From Streptomyces sp. NBC_00459 (lineage in GTDB: Bacteria; Actinomycetota; Actinomycetes; Streptomycetales; Streptomycetaceae), in NCBI RefSeq assembly GCF_036013955.1, contig NZ_CP107903.1:3348001-3412000 (forward strand): DNA of 64,000 nt. The letters run 5' to 3'. Under the pieces are notes generated by a model, which saw only the letters and a program-made list of their open reading frames with translations, was not told where the DNA came from and made no database searches. Positions 11,101 through 20,100 of the stretch are shown here, piece after piece; within the stretch, counting starts at the first letter, position 1; each line of letters starts with the position of its first letter. The position numbers were made by a program, and so were the translations under genes.

Positions 11101-14100
11101 CCCCCGAGGTGACAGCCGCGTTCTACCGCGGATACGCGGATCACCTCTTCTCGGACCAGGGCGCCCGGGACTTCGACAGCGTGTATTACGCGTTCCTCGA
11201 CGAACAGGAGATCCTGGACCAGGACCTGGCCCGTCATCAGAAGCTGTTGCCGCAGATGGCGAAGTTCCATGACCAGTTGCTGGCCGTCGAGGCGGAGCAG
11301 GCGGCACGCGCGACGGTGATTCCGCACACCGGTCGTGAGCCCATGCGGCTGTACCGGAAGATGGCGGAGGCCGAGGCCGAGGCCTTCCTGAACGCGAAGG
11401 ACGCGAAGGCGGGTGTCGCGGATGCCATGGCGTACAACCGCAGCGACGAATACCGGAAGTTCTTCACCACCTCCCTGTCCCACACCGACGTGTTCAGCAA
11501 CGCGAACGCGGCCTCGGACACCGAAGTGGTCGTGGAGTTCACCCTCCCCTGGAACGGTTACTGGAACTTCGTCGGGAGTCACGGCACCCCGAACCAGCAG
11601 GACGGCGCCTACCGTGTCCGGGATTCGGCACTCGTCCACCAGGAACAGCTGCGCACCGGTGCGGCGGCGAACTTCAGGTCCAAGGAGGACGTCGACGCCG
11701 TCGTCACCGACCTGACGCACCACAACGTCGGTATCGGCCATGGCAACAGGAAGCAGTTCGCCGCGCTGATCACCGGTATGCGGGTGCTGCCGGCCGACGA
11801 GGTGACCCGGGCGGCGCAGGACGCCCGGGAGGCCGCGCGGCTGGAACGCGTGCGGCTCGCACACGAACTGGTCCAGCAGAAACTGGACTTGGCACGTCAG
11901 CGGGCCTCGGTGCACGGCGAGCCGTTCGGCGACTACCTGGCGACGCTGGACGAGGTGGCCTGGGTGCCGCCTGCCGACTGGTCGGATCTGCTGGGCCTGA
12001 ACCTGGATGCGGTGTCGGTGGTCGAGGCTGTCCGGCCGCCGGAGCCGGACGCGTTGGTCGCGGCTCTGCTCGCCCTGCCCACAGGGGAGTTGCCCCGGAC
12101 CCTGGAGCTGCTGGACCCGGCGCACCGGCGGTGGCTGGCCACGCACGAGCCGTTCGTGAACGGCGTACGGGATTCCTTGTCCACGGCCCAGTTCGCTCAG
12201 GTGGCGGCACGGCTGCTGGTCGTGGTGCCGGGTGAGGTGCTGCGGCCGGTGTCGGCACGCCATGAGACGTACGCGCAGACGGCGCGGCTGCTGCGGGACA
12301 AGGAGACGACTGCGCGCCTGCTGGAGTCGGGCGCGGTGGTGGCGGTACTGCCGCAGGACGTGCCGTTGACGCGGATGAGTTCGTTCAACCAGCTGCACGA
12401 ACAGGTGGACGAGCAGTCCGGACGCGACCTCGACAACCTGCGGGGGGCCACGGCCGGCCTGACCGCGGCGGTGCCGGAGGAGAACCTCCTGGGCGAGACC
12501 ACCGCGGTGGGCACCTCCCCGCACCAGGCAGAGGGCTACTCCACCGCCACCCACGAGATCGCCCACCTGCTGCACCTGGCCGCTCTGACGAGGGCCGACC
12601 GCGACCTGATCAAGCAGGTGTACGACGCGAAGAAGGCTCGGGAGGCCGCCTGGAGGAAGGCGGTGAAGGAGGGGCGGGAGCCGGGTCCGCAGGTGATGTG
12701 GCCGGATGGTGTCAGCCAGGACCTGCGGGGCCGGGAGGCCGTCAACTACTCGTCCAGGAACGAGTACGAGTTCTTCGCCCAGCTCAGCAACGCCTACCTG
12801 GGGACCAACCACGGCACGGACAGGGCGACGGGCCGCCCGCGCAACAACGGTGCCGAATGGGTACAGGCCCATGAGCCGCGACTGCTGCCGCTCATGCGGC
12901 GGCTGTACGGGGCCGACCCCCAGGCCGTGCACAGCACACCGGCCAACCCGGTGGCCGCGACAAAAGCGGACAACGCCGTCTACGAGTACTTCCGCGCCTT
13001 CATGGACGGAATCGAGGGGGTCCCTGAGCCCGCAGCGGATTCGGAGGTGAGGTCCCGGACGGCAACCGCGTCCTCCGCCCCTTCGGCCGATCCGGATTCG
13101 ATCACCGGGGTGCACGCGGCTCCGTCGGGCCCGGCCAGGCGGATCACCGCCGATGCGATGGAGGCGTATTTCCGCGCGTACACGGACTTCTTCGAGTCCG
13201 ACGACGCCGCCGCCGACTTCAACAGCGGCTACTACGTGTTCGCCGACAGCCAGAGTGTGCTGACGGACAGACTCGCGATGCACGAGTCGCTCGCGAACCG
13301 TATGCGCGCCTTCCACGACGAACTCGTCCGCATCCGCGACGAACAGGCGACACGACCGACGGTCATCGCGCGCACGGGCGGCGAACCGGCCAAGCTCTAC
13401 CGCAAGATGTCGGCCGAGGAAGCCGCACAGATCCTCGACGCGAGAACCCCCGCAGCCGGAATCACCGCCGCGATGGCCTACAACCGCAGCGACGAGTACC
13501 GGAAGTTCTTCACCACCTCCCTCTCCCACACCCATGTGTTCAGCAACGCGAACGCCGCATCGGGCTCGGACAGCGAAGTGGTCCTGGAGTTCACCCTCCC
13601 CTGGAACTCCTACTGGGCGTTCGCCGGGCAGTTCGGTACGCCCAACCAGCAGGCCGGCGCCTACCAGATCCGCGATTCGGCGCTCATCCACCAGGAGCGG
13701 TTGCGCACCGGTCCGGGAGCGAATTTCAGGTCCGCCCAGGACGTCGACGCCGTCGTCACCGACCGGACCCACCACAACATCGGCATCGGCCACGGCAACG
13801 CGAGGGAATTCGCCTCCCTGGTCACGGCCCGCCGTCAGGTACCCCCCGCCGAAGTGGCACAGGCGGCGGCGGACGCGGCAGATGATGCCCTGCGGGCACG
13901 CAGGCCGGGCATCGACGCCCTGATCCAGCAACAGGTGGCGCCTCTACGGCAACGCGAGGCCGAAGCCGCAGCGGTCACTCTGCACCCCGCGCCTCTCTCC
14001 GCCCCCGAGCGGACCGACCAGACGTCGGGCATCTGGACCACGCCGCCCTCCGTCTTCGTCCAGAACTACGGTGCGCAGCACGACGGCAACGTCGGCCTGG

Positions 14101-17100
14101 TCCATGTCGAGCCGCTGCCCGCCGGCGTGGTCGGCGGACTGCACGACCAGGTCCTGACCACGCTGGGCGTTCCCGGGCCCGTGGCCGACGACCACCCCGT
14201 ACTGGTCCAGCTGCGGGACCGGCTGAGCGCGGAGGAGCTGGCGCGGGAGCTGCCGTATCTGCGCAGCAGCGGTGGCCTGAGCATCACCGTGGTCCACGAG
14301 GGCCGGGAGCGCACGGTCGATGTGCGCCTCGCGCTGCGCGATCCGGTGCGCTCGGAGCGGTACGGCTCGAACAGCGTCACGGACCCCGAAGGCCGCGTGG
14401 AGCGGCGTGCGCAGGGCACGCAGGAGTCGTCGGGCACAGCCGCGTCGGGGACGATCCGCGCGATACCCGTGCCCTGGTCCGGTTCCTTCCCGCTCGCGGC
14501 GGCGGGCCCGGTGCGGGCGATCGACGCCGCGCTGTCCCTGACCCTGACGCACAACCAGTTCTCCTCGTCGACCACCGTCACCAACGTGGTGCAGACGATG
14601 ACCGCGCAGCGCAGCAACGAGCTGTCGCAGCCCTTCGAGTTCAGCGGGCAGTGGGAGGTGCGGCTGGACTCACCTCCCCTGGCACCACCGCCCGCATCAC
14701 CGCCCGCATCACCCCGCACACCGCCGGGCGGCTGGAGCCCGCCCCGGTCGCACGGACCGGTCACCATCTGGTTCCCGGAACATCTCGCGGTCGATCACGA
14801 GGGTGAACTGCCGGAGCCCGCAGGGCTCGACGACCTGCCGGTGTGGGGCGTGGACACGGTCCGGGAGCCGGGTCGGCTGCTGTCGGAGGTGCGGCAGAGC
14901 TTCGGCACCGAGCTGGCCGCACTGTCCGAGTCCTCGGACGCGGAGCTGCGGACGTTTCTGTCCGAACAGGTCCTGCGGGGCACGTTGCCGTTGCAGCGCG
15001 GCCGGGGTCTGTTCTCGCCGGTCCTGCTGGACGGCGACGGCAACGCGATCGGGATGCTGAAGCTCACCACCGTCGTGGAGCCGGTGGAGCCGGCCCACCG
15101 TTCGCTCGACGGAAAGATCAACCTGGAGGCGCATGTCACCCAGACGGTGAAGGTGGACAGCTCGGCGAAGCTGACCAGCGGCGTCGCCTTCGACGGCAGC
15201 GTCGGCCCGGGGTTCACCGGGGACCACGCCCGTGGGCACGCCAGGGCCACATCGGTGGTCTCCGGCAGTTTCGTCGGCAAGGCGGGCGTGAAGCTGCAGA
15301 CCAACTCCGCGCTCGCCGCGGGCGGTTCCGCCAGCATGACCCATTCCATGCGCAGCAACCGCAGCCATCTCCTCGGCCCGGTCAGGGTGACCCACCAGGT
15401 GACCCTGATCCGGGCACGCGGCGGCAGTACGTCCCATGACTTCGGGCCCTGGGACGCGGGCATGCACCTGCGGATCCTCAGCAAGGCCGACGCCGTGGGC
15501 CAGGAGCACGCCCCCGGTGAGGGGCTGCGGGAACTGCCCGACGAACTGGAGAACCTGCGGAGCCTGGGCATGTCCGCCGCCCCGCTGGCCGTGACGGGCA
15601 CCGAACCGCTCTTCGAGCGGGCCGAGGTGTGGCTGCGCGAGCGGGGCTTCCTCCCGCCGACCGGGCCCACGCCCGGCACACTGTTCGACGAGGAGACGGC
15701 CAAGGCCCAGCTGATGAACCTGCGGCGGTTCGAGCAGGCCCGGTCCGAGGTGGGGCTGCGGGCGTCGGTCGACGCCATGCTGGACGGCGGCCAGGCACTG
15801 TGGTTCGACCGGCCGACGCGGACCGGTGGCACGCGGCGCGTCCAACTGCGGCTGTCCGCCTTCCGGGACACCGGCCCCGGCACCGGCACCCGGCACCGCC
15901 GGACGCTGCCCGATGTGCAGAACATGGGCATCTCCTCGTTCAGCATCGGCGGCACCGAGTCGAGCGGCTACTCCTACGGCTGGCAGGCCGGTTTCGGCGG
16001 AGGCGTGGCGGGACCGGTCGGGGGCGACCGGCCGTGGTCGCTCGGCGGCAGCGGGGACTACACCTACGCGCGCGGGACCGCCCACACCTCCACGGTCGGC
16101 GCCGGGGTCAACCAGGACCAGTTCTTCATCGGCAGCGGACAGGCCGCCGAGGTCTTCGAGGTTCCGGCTCAGCTCGCGCTCGACCTGTACGAAGGGCCGG
16201 GCACGGAACCGGCGGTGCGCTTCGCCGACCCCGGGCGTCACCCCGACGACGACGTGTCCGCGTCGGCTCCCACCGACATCGAGCGCCCCGCCGAGCCCGA
16301 GCGTCCCGTCGTACGCACCGTCGCCGGACAGCTCACCCTCCTCGTTCCGCACCACCGCACGGTCGAGCCGGGGCAGCCGCGCGAGACGCCGCCCGGCCAC
16401 AGTGTCCGCCTCGCTGATGCCGACGACCACGCGAGGCTGGCCATGACCGGCCCGGACGGCAACCCGCTGCCCGGTGTCGTCCGGCTGCCCGACGACGCGA
16501 TCATGGACGTCGTACACGGCTCGGCCGCACTGCTCGACGCGTTCGGACAGGCCGTCACCAACACCTACCCCGGGCACCCCGAACGGGGCCTGCTCGACCA
16601 GGCGTGGGACACCGTCGCCGCCTATGTACCCGGCAAGGTGGCCTCGGCCACCGCTCCCGCCAGGGACTGGGCTTCCGAGGCGCTGGCCGGCCCGGACGTC
16701 ATGGACCAGAGCACACCGCTCACCGAAGCGCTGCGGACCGCGCTCGGTCCCGCCAACCTCGTCGCACGCGCCCACCAGATCTTCAAGGGCGGTTACGTCA
16801 TCGAGGGCCTGACGCTGCCCGGACTGGGAGCCGACCACGAGTTCTCGGTGGAGCTCCAGGGTTTCCTGCACGACCCGGAGCACCTCCAGAGCGCCAAGCA
16901 GTATCTGGAGACGGACGTCGGCGCCACGGACACCGCCACCCAGCAGGTCACCGCGAGCCGGAGCCACGGGGGCGCCGTCGCCGCCATGGCCCAGCAGCGG
17001 CCGGTGAAGGTCCCCGCCGGCGCGGCCAAGCCCGAGCCCTCCGCCAGGTTCAACCCCTCAGGCCGATACGGGTTCACCCACCGCACGGACGACACGCACA

Positions 17101-20100
17101 CCCTCGGGTCGAGTACCGGCGTGACACGGACCCCGACCGAGAGCGGCACCCAGCACCGTGTCCGCAGCGGCGCGACCATCCTCATGACCGTCCGCCACGG
17201 ACGGCGCAACGTGATCGGCAACCCCCTCGGTCTCGGCAGCGCGGAGCCGGTCACCGTGGCCGTCGAGCTGCCGAGCGCGGCCCAGTTCCTGCTCACCGAC
17301 CCCCAACTGGCCCGCGACGCAGCCTGGTTGGAGGGCATCGAGGGCCTGACCGTGCCCGAACGTCCCGAACCGACGCTGCCCCTGCCGGACCGGTTCGCCC
17401 GCACCGGGGAACCGGGCCTGGCCGGTGTCCTGTCCGTCAAGCAGCTCGGCGGCGGGCCCGACGGCCGGGCCGAGCGGCGTGACCGGCTGCGCTCCGAACT
17501 CACCGCCCTCGTCGAACGCGAGGCGCCCGGCTCCACCACGCCGGGCCGTGCCTCGTACCTGCCCGGTGTCAGGGCCAGGATCGCCGACATCACCATGCCG
17601 ACCTCGCTGCGCGCGCTGCCCGGCCGGGGCCCCCACGGCGTACAGCGTTTCCACTTCCGGCATGTGGCCAAGGGCGGCGCCCGGCTCGTCGAGGTCACCC
17701 TCCGGGCCAGGCCTGTGCAGGACACCGCCGGGCTGCGCACGGTGCGCGGCAGGCCCGCGGGCGCGGGCACCGGGCAGGAACAGGTGCACATCCACGCCCC
17801 GGCGAACACGTCGAGTGCCGTGTCCGAGACCCGCCAGCACTCCGGAACCCTCAACCCCACCACCCGCTACCCGCGCCCCGCCGACGACACCCGCACCGAC
17901 CGCACCGGACCGGCACTGGCCGTCGCCGGCGTCCGTACGGACACCAGCAAGGTCTCCGCGTCGGCGGAGGACCGCTTCTGGATGCGGACGGACAACGCCG
18001 CCGACTTCGACGTCGAGTACGAGTACGTGGCCTCGGTCCGCTCCCAACTCGTCACCGACTGGCCGCTGGACGTCCCCGGCGGCCTCATCGAGGGCGGGGT
18101 ACTGGCCTGGTACGACTCCGACGCGGCCGGCGGCCTCTCCGACTGGCTGAGCCGGACCCTGCACGGCCGCCCCGCCCGTACGGTGTCCGTGCCCGCGGAG
18201 GTCACCCTGCGCTTCACCGGCAGCGAGGCCGCCGACCCGCCGGAGTCCACGACCCCGGTCCCGGCCGCCGTCTCGGACGTCCATCCGTCCCTGGCGCCCC
18301 CCGGTGCCGACGGGCGGCGGGTCACCGACGGGCAGCGGCTCGTGCCCACCGGGCCGACCCCGGTGTTCCACTTCAACGGCTACCCGCAACTGGCCCAGGC
18401 CCTGCGCACGGTCGCACCCCGGCCGGCGTCCGCGTGGCAGTCGTCGGAAGCCTCCGGCTCCGCCGAGGCGAGCGCCGTACGCATCGGCGAACTCATCCAG
18501 GCCGGCCGGATCAGCCTCGACGCGCCCCGCGCGGCCACCGGCCTGACCGACACCCTGCCCGGCACCTACCCCCTGGAGTCCGATCCCGGCACCCCGCCGG
18601 CCCTCCGGATCACCCTGCACAACCCCAGGCGCATCACCGACGCCGGAGATGTGACGCTCGACCGGCTGCGCCTGCCCACCACGGCCGCGTCGACCTCGCT
18701 GGCGACCGGCACCACCGCCGCCGCCGTCATACAGGCCGCCTACGACGCGGGTGGCGACGGCCGCAACATCGTCGGTGTGGGGGTGGCACTGCTGGCCCAG
18801 CAGCCCATCACCCAGGGACAGGGCTCGGCGGGCGCGGCGACCCGCCGGGAGTGGTTCAAGACCGGCGGCAGCGCGGTGCCCGCGGACGGGCGCGGTGTCC
18901 GCAGCTACGAGACCATGACCGATGTCGTGATCACGGTGGACGGCCCCGAAGGCACCCGGTACGTGACCGGCAGCGCCGAACTGCGGCTGCCGGAACGGGA
19001 CGTGCTCGGCTACGGCATCACCGACGCCCGCGCCGATCCGCAGATCTACGACCTGCGGTCGATGCTCGCCGACGAGCCCTCGGCCGATCTGCGGGACTGG
19101 ACCACGCATCCGCTGACCGACCTGCCCGGGGCCCTGGCCGACCGGCTCGACCCACAGGATCCCGCCGCCCAGATCTGGCTCGCTCCAGGTCCCGATCCCG
19201 ACGGCTCCCTCCTGGGCCGCGCCCTCTACGCGGCCTCCCGGACCGCCGTCCTCGCGGACCGGCCCGTCGAGCTGGTGCTGCGTACGGACGACGGGCTACG
19301 GCATTGGCGGTTCGCCGCCACCGGCGGCCTGACCAGCACCGACGCGGACACCACCGACGCCTGGACGGACCTCGCCGCCCGGATCACCGCGCACGCCGAC
19401 GCCGCCCGGGCCCAGGCCGACGCGCGTCGGCGGGAGAGCGATCTGCGCGGCCCTCAGGCCGAGAGCCGAGGCGCCCTCACCACCGCCCGGGGCGACCTCG
19501 ACACCGCCACCACCGCACACACCGACGCCCGGGCCGCACTCGGCGTCGCCGAGACCGAGCTCACCGACGCCGGGGCCGCACTCGCCTCCGCCCGTGCTCA
19601 ACGGGACCACTGGGAGAGCGAGGGCCGGAAGCTGTCCACCGAGCTCCTCGCCCTGCCCGGCAGGATCTCGGAGGTACAGCAGCGGGAGTCGGCCGCTTCC
19701 GGCGAGGCACGGGCCGCAGGCGCCTTCCTGGAGCACATCGACCGTCAGGAGACAGGCACCGTCCCCGAGGCGCGGGCCCGCGAAGCACGGGAGCGCGCCC
19801 GGAAGGCCGATGAGCGGCTCGCCCGCGTCCAAGGTGAGCTGAGCGGCCTGCGCGCAGACCAGGTACGCGTCCAGGGCGAACTCAACACCGCCCGGGGCAG
19901 GGCCAGGACGGCCGCCGACCTGCTGCCGGGCCTCGAACGGACAGTGGCGGACGCGACCTCGGAGGCGGCCGGGGCGAAGACCCGCCTGGACACGGCCGCC
20001 GAGAAGCTCACCACGGCGACCGGGGACCACGATGCCGTGCGGGACCGGCTGCGCTCACTCAACCGGGACATCGTCCTCGCCCTCAAGGACCAGGCCGACC

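Noticed and set aside
7563..13931. Minus-strand open frame of 2122 codons, and similar long antisense frames at 987-3674, 20415-23231 and 26299-28797
   Set aside because: They mirror the third-position GC bias of the real genes on the other strand, have no ribosome sites or family features, and are rich in Arg, Gly, Val and Leu as antisense of GC-rich coding DNA usually is.
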